14,867 nt of DNA from an uncultured Clostridia bacterium (GTDB lineage Bacteria > Bacillota > Clostridia > TANB77 > CAG-508). The translations under genes and the position numbers were made by a program. Location of the stretch: the NCBI GenBank assembly GCA_947631725.1, contig CANRML010000017.1, forward strand, positions 1 through 14,867, written 5' to 3'. A model generated the notes under the pieces. That model ran no database searches and was not told the origin of the DNA. It saw only the letters and a list, made by a program, of their open reading frames with translations. Of this stretch, positions 8,435 to 14,867 are shown in pieces. Position 1 is the stretch's first letter; the number at the start of each line of letters is the position of its first letter.

Positions 8435-9100
8435 TTATTCCCTTCTTACTGCTTTTAATGCTTTAATTAAAATTCCTTGCTCTGTAAACATTTTTTCATG
8501 TTCTGTTTCTATATTATTTCCAAAAATATCTTCACTATGTAAGTCTTCAGTTTGTGCATATATTTCAAAGCCTGATTCTTCTAGATATGATTTTGTTGCT
8601 AAAAATAAATCTTCGTCATCTGTTTTGAAAAATATTTCTCCGTTATCTGATAAAAATGTTTTATATTTTTCTAATTGTCTTGTATGTGTTAGTCTCTTTT
8701 TTCTGTGTTTTCCTTTTGGCCAAGGATTACAAAAATTTATATATATTCGTTCAATATTATCTTCTTTGTCTAGGATAAGTGGAATTCTTTCTATATCAAA
8801 TCTTGTAATTAAAACATTGCTAATCTCTAAATTTTTTTTGATATATTCTGCTTCAATATTTCTTTTGGCTAGTCCTAGCATTGCATCAATTAAATCAATT
8901 GCAATATAGTTTATTTTTAAGTTTTCTGATGCTAATTTGCTAATGAATTGTCCTTTTCCACATCCTAATTCTAAATGAATTGGATTGTCTTTGTTTTTAA
9001 ATAATTCTCTCCATTTTCCTTTTTGTTCTTCTGGTATATCTATGTAAAAAGGTGATGCTTCTAGTTCTGGTCTTGCCCATTTTTTTCGTCTTATTCTCAT
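8435..9100 (-). CDS. trmB: tRNA (guanine-N7-)-methyltransferase
   Basis: Makes m7G46 in the tRNA variable loop using S-adenosylmethionine. The 221-aa length is typical. The start MRIRRKKWARPEL is a TrmB hallmark. The SAM-binding motif LELGCGKGQFI is at 43-53. The active-site block NFCNPWPKGKHRKKRLTH is at 122-139, close to the usual DPWPKxRHxKRR. Later, DNGEIFFKTD fits the family. GAAAGGA lies 11 bases before the ATG. The gene lies just downstream of rnpB on the same strand. No separate promoter is clear, so it may be expressed by read-through from rnpB. The repeat-protein gene is coupled downstream. The penultimate codon region uses AGG as Arg. Confidence 0.95.
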   Translation of the reverse strand: MRIRRKKWARPELEASPFYIDIPEEQKGKWRELFKNKDNPIHLELGCGKGQFISKLASENLKINYIAIDLIDAMLGLAKRNIEAEYIKKNLEISNVLITRFDIERIPLILDKEDNIERIYINFCNPWPKGKHRKKRLTHTRQLEKYKTFLSDNGEIFFKTDDEDLFLATKSYLEESGFEIYAQTEDLHSEDIFGNNIETEHEKMFTEQGILIKALKAVRRE

Positions 9101-9135
9101 ATAGATTATAGTCCTTTCAATATATAAAATAAAAA

Positions 9136-9478
9136 GAGTAAATCTGTAAGCCGGGTTCTGTCATTTAAAATAGTCATTTATCTAGGATAATTATCACTAA
9201 TTACCTCAAGCCACGCAATTCAAGAAGGCGCCGAGCAGGCTTAATCTTCTTTATGAGGTGTTGCTCCAGATGGGGTTTACACTGACCTGTTATGTCACCA
9301 TAACAGCGGTAGGCTCTTACCCTGCCTTTTCACCCTTACCATAAATGGCGGTTATTTTCTGTTGCACTTTCCTTAGGGTTGCCCCCACTAGACGTTATCT
9401 AGCATCCTTGCTCTTTGGAGCCCGGACTTTCCTCTCGCAGTTCCTTTAGGAATTTGCCAGCGACTATTCAATTTACTC
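9136..9478 (-). ncRNA. rnpB: RNase P RNA, type A
   Basis: Catalytic RNA that trims the 5' leaders of pre-tRNAs. On the minus strand the ~343-nt RNA opens and closes with a pairing P1 helix (GAGTAAAT at 9471-9478 with ATTTACTC at 9136-9143). The conserved cores are present: GAGGAAAGTCCGGGCTCC near the 5' end, then ACCGCC, GGTAAGGGTGAAAAGGCAG and GGTAAGAGCCTACCGC in the middle, and ACAGAACCCGGCTTACAG near the 3' end. A long P12 hairpin (CTGTTATG/CATAACAG) is clear. The middle follows the E. coli-like type A pattern and not the Bacillus type B. Five T follow P1, so it may end there. An extended -10 promoter lies 8 bases upstream. Confidence 0.95.
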
Positions 9479-9486
9479 TATTTACA

Positions 9487-9495
9487 ATTATATCA
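9487..9495 (-). promoter_or_regulatory. Extended -10 promoter for rnpB, overlapping the upstream gene's stop codon
   Basis: On the minus strand TGATATAAT: a perfect TATAAT (9487-9492) whose extended TG is part of the TGA stop codon (9493-9495) of the preceding gene. Eight bases separate the -10 from the RNA 5' end, as expected. No good -35 is seen. Confidence 0.7.
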
Positions 9496-10509
9496 TATAT
9501 TGCTTAATTCTTCTAGCGTATTTTTATATTTTATTAAAAAAATTTCTGAACTTTTCTGCTCTGGCGCTTTTTGCAATTCACTTAGCATCACATATGCTTT
9601 ATTTATAGAATATTGTTTTTCATTTTCAATTTCTGTTCCTGTTAATAATTTTGTAAATTCTTCTATACCTGATTGTATGTCTTTTGACATTTCTTCCCAA
9701 TTTTCACTATCTAGTTTACTATATGCACGATATATATTTAATTTTGTTCTTGAAACTATTTTTTCTTCTTCGTCTCCGGTCTTTTCTCTAAATCTTACTA
9801 CATTTTCATATACTTTTACTAGTTGTGGTAATACATCTTCTTTCTTTTGACTTTCTACTGCTTTTGTAAGTGCATCAAATTCTGTATTAAAGTTTAAAAC
9901 ATCTTTATCTTCAATATCTGTTTTATATAAATCTAATGTAATTGTAGGTATTGATATATACATATTTTCTACTTCTTTTTTTATTTTATCCCAATCAATT
10001 TGTTCATTTGATAATAATACTCCTGTTGGTTCTAATCCAAATGTTTCTGTTGGTTTATTACTATTTTCATTTTCTGAAGTACTTCCACTAGAACTTTCTT
10101 CTCCAGATGTTTCGCTACCTTCCGAGATACTAGAAGATGAGCCTTTTGAGCTTTCACTTCCTGATGGATTGCTACTTTTACTATCTTCTGAATTACTTGA
10201 TGTTTCTTCTCCCATCCCACCTTCTCCTGATTTTGAATTGCTTTCTGTACTTTTTTCACTACTATCTCCTGAAGAATTTGGAGTTACTTCACTAATTGAA
10301 ATTTTATAGTTTTCAAATTGAATATTATTCATCCCATTAAATAATGTCAACATCTTGCTTTCTAGATACTTAATTTCTGTTTTTGCTTTTTGTTTCATCT
10401 GTGTTTCTTTCTTTGGATTAGCTGACATTACTTGATATGAAACGAAAGCAATTGCTAATACAAAAAATATTATAACTAAAATATATGCAATTGTTTTATA
10501 TTTTTTCAA
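9493..10509 (-). CDS. Membrane-anchored serine-rich protein of unknown function
   Basis: A 338-aa protein I do not recognise. Residues 1-5 are positive and 6-28 form one hydrophobic segment, ending in VMSANP. This could be an uncleaved anchor or a signal peptide; no lipobox Cys is present. About residues 78-156 form a low-complexity Ser/Glu/Gly/Asn linker. The rest (about 165-338) is a polar, probably helical domain rich in Lys, Glu and Leu. The layout suggests an extracytoplasmic helical domain held off the membrane by a flexible linker. The start is TTG (10507-10509), with AAGGAG nine bases upstream and no better alternative. rnpB follows directly, with its promoter inside the stop region. 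No CGG is in frame. Confidence 0.8.
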   Translation of the reverse strand: MKKYKTIAYILVIIFFVLAIAFVSYQVMSANPKKETQMKQKAKTEIKYLESKMLTLFNGMNNIQFENYKISISEVTPNSSGDSSEKSTESNSKSGEGGMGEETSSNSEDSKSSNPSGSESSKGSSSSISEGSETSGEESSSGSTSENENSNKPTETFGLEPTGVLLSNEQIDWDKIKKEVENMYISIPTITLDLYKTDIEDKDVLNFNTEFDALTKAVESQKKEDVLPQLVKVYENVVRFREKTGDEEEKIVSRTKLNIYRAYSKLDSENWEEMSKDIQSGIEEFTKLLTGTEIENEKQYSINKAYVMLSELQKAPEQKSSEIFLIKYKNTLEELSNI

Positions 10510-10613
10510 GTTTCAACACTCCTTCTTTTTTTACTATTATTTTCAAATTTATCAAATTTTATACATCTTGATATATTATAAATCAGTTATATTTTTCTCA
10601 TTTTTGCACATAT

Positions 10614-10619
10614 TATAAT
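10614..10619 (+). promoter_or_regulatory. Candidate -10 for the 91-aa gene
   Basis: A perfect TATAAT lies 26 bases before the ATG at 10645, with an AAGGAG ribosome binding site at 10632-10637. The -35 region is AT-rich without a clear TTGACA. The 135-base gap also holds the start region of the divergent serine-rich gene. Confidence 0.5.
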
Positions 10620-10644
10620 TAGTTTAGTTTTAAGGAGATTTTTA

Positions 10645-10920
10645 ATGACTGTAAGTTTGTTTAGTGAAAAAGCTGGTGAAGTTAATAAATTTTTAAGTCG
10701 TTTATATAATACAGAATTTGATATACCTGAAAAAAAGAGTTGGGAAAAAAATTACGCCAATCCTGTCGATATAGCTGACATTATTGGCGTATATATTGAT
10801 AATATTGATAGTTTTACTTTAAATGTATGGGTGTCTTTGGATAAGGGTGTATATATTCATATTACTGATAAAAATGGAAATTCATTTATTAAATATTTGT
10901 ATGAAAGATTTCCATATTAA
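10645..10920 (+). CDS. Small protein of unknown function (91 aa)
   Basis: I do not recognise this protein. It has no signal peptide, membrane segment or cysteine cluster. The N-terminal half is helical and charged (SEKAGEVNKFLSRLYN). The C-terminal half looks like beta strands (IIGVYIDNIDSFTLNVWVSL, VYIHITDKNG) and ends ERFPY. Evidence that it is real: a strong AAGGAG seven bases before ATG, a perfect -10 upstream, codon use like its neighbours, and no competing gene on the other strand. It converges on dtd with only two bases between the stop codons and no hairpin between them. It is probably cytoplasmic. Confidence 0.75.
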   Translation: MTVSLFSEKAGEVNKFLSRLYNTEFDIPEKKSWEKNYANPVDIADIIGVYIDNIDSFTLNVWVSLDKGVYIHITDKNGNSFIKYLYERFPY

Positions 10921-10922
10921 AT

Positions 10923-11360
10923 TTACCCCTCTAATACGATTGTAACTGGTCCGTCATTTAATAGGCTTACTTGCATATTTTCTCCAAATATTCCTTTTTC
11001 TACTTCTATCCCAAAGCTTTTACACTGCTCGCAAAAGTATTCATATAACTGGTTTGCCATTTCTGGCTTTGCAGCTTCTGTAAAAGATGGCCTATTACCA
11101 TCTTTACAATTTGCATATAAAGTAAATTGTGATACAATTAATAGTTTTCCATTTACTTGTTTTATGTCTAAATTCATTTTTTCATTTTCGTCTTCAAATA
11201 CTCTCAAATGGCATAGCTTTTTTGCTAGATAATCTGCATTTTGCTTTGTATCTGTATGTGTAACACCTAGCAATACTAAAAATCCATTTTCGATTTTTCC
11301 TACTATTTTTCCTTCTACTTCTACTTTTGCATATTTTACTCTTTGTACAACAATTTTCAT
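10923..11360 (-). CDS. dtd: D-aminoacyl-tRNA deacylase
   Basis: Removes D-amino acids (and mischarged Gly) from tRNAs, protecting translation. The 145-aa length is normal. It starts MKIVVQRVKYAKVEVEGKIV, the usual DTD N-terminus. The two active-site motifs are SQFTLYA at 77-83 and NDGPVT at 135-140, the latter matching the NxGPVT motif with the cross-subunit Gly-Pro. The ATG comes one base after the stop of the zinc-ribbon gene and has only a weak ribosome binding site, so it is probably translated by coupling. It is the last gene of the der-plsY-gpsA run. No terminator is visible before the converging small gene. Confidence 0.95.
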   Translation of the reverse strand: MKIVVQRVKYAKVEVEGKIVGKIENGFLVLLGVTHTDTKQNADYLAKKLCHLRVFEDENEKMNLDIKQVNGKLLIVSQFTLYANCKDGNRPSFTEAAKPEMANQLYEYFCEQCKSFGIEVEKGIFGENMQVSLLNDGPVTIVLEG

Positions 11361-11361
11361 A

Positions 11362-11937
11362 TTAATTTTCGCTTTCTTCTTTATCTTCTACATTTGATTC
11401 AATTTCAACTGTCTTTTCTAATTCATCTTTGCTTTCTTCTTCATTTTCTTCCTGCTCTTCTTCACTAATTTCTATTTCTACATCTGGTTCAGTTTCTATT
11501 TCTATGTCTATAAATTCATCTTCTTCCACATTTTCTGGTTCTTCTGTTCCTTCTACATATACTGATTCAGTATCTTCTTGCTTTTCTCCACACTCTGGAC
11601 AGAATTTAGCATCTTTATCTATTTCTTTATAGCATTTTTGGCATTGTCTTTTATCTTTTAAATTTCTACACTCTTGCAAAATATCTTCTATTTCTGCACT
11701 TAATACATCTATTTGTGTGCATTCTTCTTCTAAGTCTTTTTTTATATCAATATTTTCTTCTCTTGTATGTTTCTCATATACTTTTTTACCAATATTTTCA
11801 TAAATATCATTTATTTGGCTTTTCAAATCATTCATCCTTAATTTTAGTTTTGCTTCTTTTGCTAATTTTCCTGTCTTATCTGCTGTTACTTTATATGCTT
11901 CACTTGCTTTTTTTCCTAATTTATCAAAAAAATCCAT
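11362..11937 (-). CDS. Coiled-coil zinc-ribbon protein with acidic tail
   Basis: A 191-aa protein of unknown role. Residues 1-95 are charged, helical and likely coiled coil (MDFFDKLGKKASEAYKVTAD then LKSQINDIYENIGKKVYEKH). Residues 99-116 hold a four-Cys zinc ribbon, CQKC...CPEC (Cys 99, 102, 113, 116). Residues about 121-191 are an acidic Glu/Asp-rich tail with almost no hydrophobic residues apart from scattered Val and Ile. Similar helical plus zinc-ribbon proteins are common in Clostridia, but I know no function for them. There is no membrane segment. A very strong ribosome binding site (AAAGGAGG) precedes the ATG. It sits 59 bases after gpsA and is coupled to dtd by a one-base gap. Confidence 0.85.
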   Translation of the reverse strand: MDFFDKLGKKASEAYKVTADKTGKLAKEAKLKLRMNDLKSQINDIYENIGKKVYEKHTREENIDIKKDLEEECTQIDVLSAEIEDILQECRNLKDKRQCQKCYKEIDKDAKFCPECGEKQEDTESVYVEGTEEPENVEEDEFIDIEIETEPDVEIEISEEEQEENEEESKDELEKTVEIESNVEDKEESEN

Positions 11938-11996
11938 TGATAATTCCTCCTTTTTTATTTTTTAGTATTAGTAATATTTTCTAATTTATACATTTT

Positions 11997-12987
11997 TTAT
12001 TCCATTTCCATTTTCTTTTGTCTTGTCATTAGCCTGTTTACTGCTGTTTTTGCATCTAAGTGATTATATATAACTTCATATGCTGTTTCTATAATTGGTA
12101 CTTCTATATTATTTTGTTTACTTAATGTATATGCAACATCTATATTATCTATGCTTTCTATAACCATCCCAACTTCTTGTTTTGCTTCCTCTAATGTTTT
12201 TCCTTGTCCTATCAATTTACCTGCTTTTCTATTTCTACTATGTTCACTTAAACAAGTAACAATTAAATCTCCTAATCCGCTTAAGCCATAAAATGTTTCT
12301 TTTTTACCGTCCTCTTGCAACTCCTAGTCTAGATATTTCTTCCAATCCTCTTGTAATTAATGCTGCAAATGTATTATCTCCAAATCCTACTCCTGCTGTG
12401 ACACCAGCACAAAATGCAATAATATTTTTTAATGCTCCTCCTAGTTCTACTCCTTTTATATCTGTTGAAGTATATATTCTCATATGTGGACACATAAAAG
12501 TTTCTTGTATTTCTTCTCTTATTTTTTCATCTGAAGACGCTATTACAAGTACAGTTGGAATAGCTATTGATACTTCCTCTGCGTGGCTTGGTCCTGATAA
12601 AACTCCTACTCTTGCTTCTGGCATTTCTTCTAAAATAACTTCATCAAGTGTTTTATTTGTTTCTTTTTCAAATCCTTTTGAACATATTATAACTGGTTTT
12701 GTACCTACATATTGTTTGTATTTTTTAAATGTTTCTCTAGTGAATTTTGATGGTGTGACATGTAAAATGAAATCTGAGTCTTTAATGACTTCTTCAAAAT
12801 CCATAGAGCAAAATATATTTTCTGGTAATTTTACATTAGGTAAAAACTTACACTTTCTTTCATTATTTATTAAATCTCTTTCTTCCTCTAAAAATGACCA
12901 CATTTTTACTGTATGTCCAAGATTTGCTAAATGAATAGCTAAAGCAACTCCCCAACTTCCACTTCCTATAATTGCAATTTGCTTCAT
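11997..12987 (-). CDS. gpsA: Glycerol-3-phosphate dehydrogenase [NAD(P)+], with internal +1 frameshift at CGG
   Basis: Reduces dihydroxyacetone phosphate to sn-glycerol 3-phosphate for phospholipid synthesis, feeding PlsY next door. The first frame gives residues 1-227, with the nucleotide-binding GSGSWG at 8-13, LSGPSHAEEVSIAIPT, GVELGGALKNIIAFCAGV (catalytic Lys) and ALITRGLEEISRLGVARG. The second frame continues KKETFYGLSGLGDLIVTC and SRNRKAG to the end. Joined, the protein is 329 aa, the usual family length, and the junction aligns without gap to the family block LGxKKETFxGLxGLGDL. The zero frame hits TAA immediately after the CGG at 12307-12309. The start ATG has GGAGG upstream. Shortening or lengthening the nearby A6 run cannot repair it, because the TAA comes first. 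Confidence 0.92.
12306..12309 (-). other. Candidate +1 recoding site CGGT in gpsA
   Basis: The zero frame reads AGA GGA CGG TAA. Skipping the C gives AGA GGA GGT AAA AAA GAA, restoring Gly-Gly-Lys-Lys-Glu-Thr-Phe. CGG is codon 227 and the next zero-frame codon is a stop, so without the shift no active enzyme is made. Confidence 0.72.
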
Positions 12988-13014
12988 AATTTCCTCCTAT
13001 TATTTCATTGGTAT

Positions 13015-13647
13015 TTAATCCTTTTTAAATGAGATTTTGTTTTCTGAACCATTTAACATCCTTTTAATATTACTTCTATGGTTAAATAATACAATAGCTG
13101 CTAATATGACACTATATATAAAATAGCCTGTTCCTTCTTCTACTATAAAGTTTTCGTGAATAAACATCGTTAATACTGGAAATAAAACTGCTGCTGCACA
13201 AGATCCTAAAGATACCATTTGTGTTAATATCATTAAAACTAATGCAAATACCAAACATATCAATCCTATTTGCCAGTTTGTCATTAGAAGTATTCCAAGA
13301 GATGTTGCTACACCTTTTCCACCTTTAAATCCAAAAAATATTGGAAATGTATGGCCTAATACAACTGCAATTCCTGCTATTTGTACTAATATTGCTTTAT
13401 CAGTTGTTCCTGAAATAGTTCCAATTGCAATTGCTATCAATATTGCAATTACACCTTTTAAAATATCACAAATTAATGTTATAAATGCTGCTCCTTTTCC
13501 TACAGAACGTAACATGTTTGTTGTTCCTGCATTTCCACTACCTTTTTCTCTAACATCAAATCCTGCTATTTTTTTGCTTAAGATTACTGAAAAGTTAATA
13601 CTTCCAATTATATATGCGATAACTGCTATAATAATTTCTAGTATCAT
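13015..13647 (-). CDS. plsY: Glycerol-3-phosphate acyltransferase PlsY
   Basis: Integral membrane enzyme that transfers an acyl group from acyl-phosphate to glycerol 3-phosphate, the first step of phosphatidic acid synthesis. It is 210 aa with about five hydrophobic segments (about residues 1-22, 52-78, 85-105, 115-150, 165-188). The conserved loops are GSGNAGTTNMLR at 36-47, GHTFPIFFGFKGGKGVAT at 98-115, and FNHRSNIKRM near the C-terminus. The ATG overlaps the der stop (ATGA) and its AAGGAGG ribosome binding site lies in the der coding end. gpsA, which makes its substrate, follows after 27 bases. No in-frame CGG occurs. Confidence 0.96.
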   Translation of the reverse strand: MILEIIIAVIAYIIGSINFSVILSKKIAGFDVREKGSGNAGTTNMLRSVGKGAAFITLICDILKGVIAILIAIAIGTISGTTDKAILVQIAGIAVVLGHTFPIFFGFKGGKGVATSLGILLMTNWQIGLICLVFALVLMILTQMVSLGSCAAAVLFPVLTMFIHENFIVEEGTGYFIYSVILAAIVLFNHRSNIKRMLNGSENKISFKKD

Positions 13648-14867
13648 ATCTTTTCCTCCTTTTCATTTTTTTCTCTAACTATAATTCTAACTGGTGTTCC
13701 TTGCAATTCAAATTCTTTTCTGAATTGATTTATTAAATATCTTTCATATGAAAAATGGAATAATTCTTTATTATTTACAAAAATTACAAATGTTGGTGGC
13801 TTTGTTGAAGCCTGTGTACCATAAAATATCTTTAATCTTTTGCCTTTGTCTGTTGGTGGCTGTACTATCGCTATTGCCTCATTTATTACTTCATTTAGCA
13901 CAGATGTTGATACTCTCATTGAGTTTTGTTTTGCTACATTATTTATCATATCAAACAATTTATCAACTCTTTGACCTGTTTTAGCTGATATAAATATAAT
14001 TGGAGCATAAGTTAAATATGATAATTTAGCATATATCTCTTTTTTATATTTTTCTAATGTTCCTGTTTCTTTATCTATCTCGTCCCATTTGTTAACAACT
14101 ATTATGATACCTTTACCTGCTTCATGTGCTTCTCCAGCAATTTTTGTGTCTTGTTCTGTAACTCCTTCATTTGCATCTATCATAACTAAACAAACATCAG
14201 CTCTTTCAATAGCAAGTAAGCTTCTAATGACACTATATTTTTCTATATTTTCATTTACTTTGCTTTTTCTTCTAATACCTGCTGTATCTATTAATATGTA
14301 TTTTCCTTTTTCATTTTCAAATTGACTATCTATTGCATCTCTTGTTGTTCCAGCAATATCACTTACTATGCTTCTGTTTTCTCCTAGTATTTTATTTATA
14401 AGAGAAGATTTTCCTACATTTGGCTTTCCTATAACTGCTACTTTTATTGTATTGTCATCTTCTTCATCTAATGACTTTTCTGGTAAATGTTCATACACTG
14501 CATCTAAAACATCACCTATTCCAAGAGCATGACTTGCTGATATTGCATATGGTTCTCCGTATACCTAGATTATAGAATTCATAAATTTGCTGAACGTCTT
14601 TTTCATAATTATCTGCTTTATTACAAACAAGAACTATAGGCTTTTTAGATTTTCTAAGCATTGTTGTAATTTCTTTGTCTGCTGATGTTACTCCTTGCTT
14701 AATATCTGTTAAAAATATAATAACATCTGCCATTTCAATTGCAAGATTTGCTTGCTCACGCATTTGTGATAAAATAATATCATCTGAATTAGGCTCTATT
14801 CCTCCAGTATCAATTAAAGTAAAAGTTCTCCCTCTCCAATTTGTTTCTGCATATATTCTATCTCTTG
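13644..14867 (-). CDS. der: Ribosome-assembly GTPase Der (EngA), 5' end outside window, internal +1 frameshift at CGG
   Basis: Double-GTPase needed for 50S ribosomal subunit assembly. About 406 residues are visible; about 30 N-terminal residues, including the first P-loop, lie beyond the right edge. GTPase domain 1 shows DTGGIEPN (G3) and NKAD (G4). After the frame change, GEPYAISASHALGIGD (G5 and linker) follows. Domain 2 has GKPNVGKSSLIN (G1), DTAGIRRKSK (G3) and NKWD (G4). The C-terminal KH-like domain ends at TGA, which overlaps the plsY ATG. The zero frame continues 14 sense codons past the CGG at 14557-14559 and stops. With a +1 shift there, the two parts join exactly at the conserved Gly-Glu-Pro. 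A separate start of the downstream part is unlikely: it would begin mid-domain. Confidence 0.92.
14556..14559 (-). other. Candidate +1 recoding site CGGA in der
   Basis: The zero frame reads GGT ATA CGG AGA ACC. Skipping the C gives GGT ATA GGA GAA CCA TAT, which restores the family motif Leu-Gly-Ile-Gly-Glu-Pro. The Gly before Glu-Pro is conserved in Der, so this site best supports decoding of CGGA as Gly. Confidence 0.75.

Noticed and set aside
9101..9135. TATAAT just before trmB as a promoter
   Set aside because: It lies between the ribosome binding site and the ATG, so a transcript from it would lack the site.
12298..12309. Shine-Dalgarno-like stimulator upstream of the shift, as in prfB
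   Set aside because: AGAGGA abuts the gpsA site, but valS and der lack a purine block at a matching distance, so it is not a shared element.
13644..14498. Separate second-domain GTPase starting near 14498
   Set aside because: It would start inside Der, just after the Gly-Glu-Pro region, without a ribosome binding site. The preceding bases in that frame encode the rest of Der.
4479..14559. Three independent sequencing or assembly insertions
   Set aside because: Not excluded without reads, but indel errors favour homopolymers. These are single C insertions before GG, not in runs, and produce CGG three times out of three. Kept as the main alternative.
4479..14559. CGG simply reassigned to another amino acid
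   Set aside because: Reassignment alone would not need a frame change; the downstream protein is only correct after a +1 shift.

Overview
The window is AT-rich, densely coding bacterial chromosome with no mobile elements, tRNAs or CRISPR. It most resembles a low-GC Firmicute of the Clostridia type. Supporting signs are strong GGAGG-like ribosome binding sites, sigma-A-type promoters, RNase Y, a der-plsY-gpsA cluster, and an RNase P RNA that reads as type A, which argues against Bacillus, Staphylococcus and Mollicutes. TAA, TAG and TGA all act as stops, and AGG and CGA are used as ordinary arginine codons.

Layout, left to right. carB (5' part only) and carA lie on the minus strand, followed on the same strand by rny (RNase Y), valS (an archaeal/rickettsial-type valyl-tRNA synthetase) and pfkA. 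The only plus-strand genes are an RluA-family pseudouridine synthase (7051-7914) and a 91-aa orphan (10645-10920). Between them, on the minus strand, lie a DUF4116-like repeat protein coupled to trmB, the RNase P RNA gene rnpB, and a membrane-anchored serine-rich protein of unknown function. The right third is a minus-strand operon read der (5' end outside the window), plsY, gpsA, a zinc-ribbon protein, dtd.

The striking feature concerns translation. Three essential-type genes (valS, gpsA, der) each need a single +1 frameshift to give a full-length, family-typical protein. At all three junctions the zero-frame codon is CGG. I checked every CGG on the coding strand of all 15 protein genes (about 4,580 codons). 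These three are the only in-frame CGG codons; the 11 other coding-strand CGG triplets are out of frame. At each site, skipping the C leaves an in-frame glycine codon (GGA, GGT, GGA), and in Der this restores the conserved Gly of the Gly-Glu-Pro motif. The simplest biological reading is that CGG has no normal decoder here and that CGGN is read as Gly with a +1 shift, by an out-of-frame tRNA-Gly or a quadruplet-reading tRNA. Independent sequencing errors or pseudogenes would not be expected to pick the same otherwise absent codon three times.

Functionally the genes are housekeeping: pyrimidine/arginine precursor synthesis (carAB), RNA turnover and processing (rny, rnpB), tRNA charging, proofreading and modification (valS, dtd, trmB), pseudouridylation of an RNA (RluA family), glycolysis (pfkA), phospholipid synthesis (gpsA, plsY) and ribosome assembly (der).
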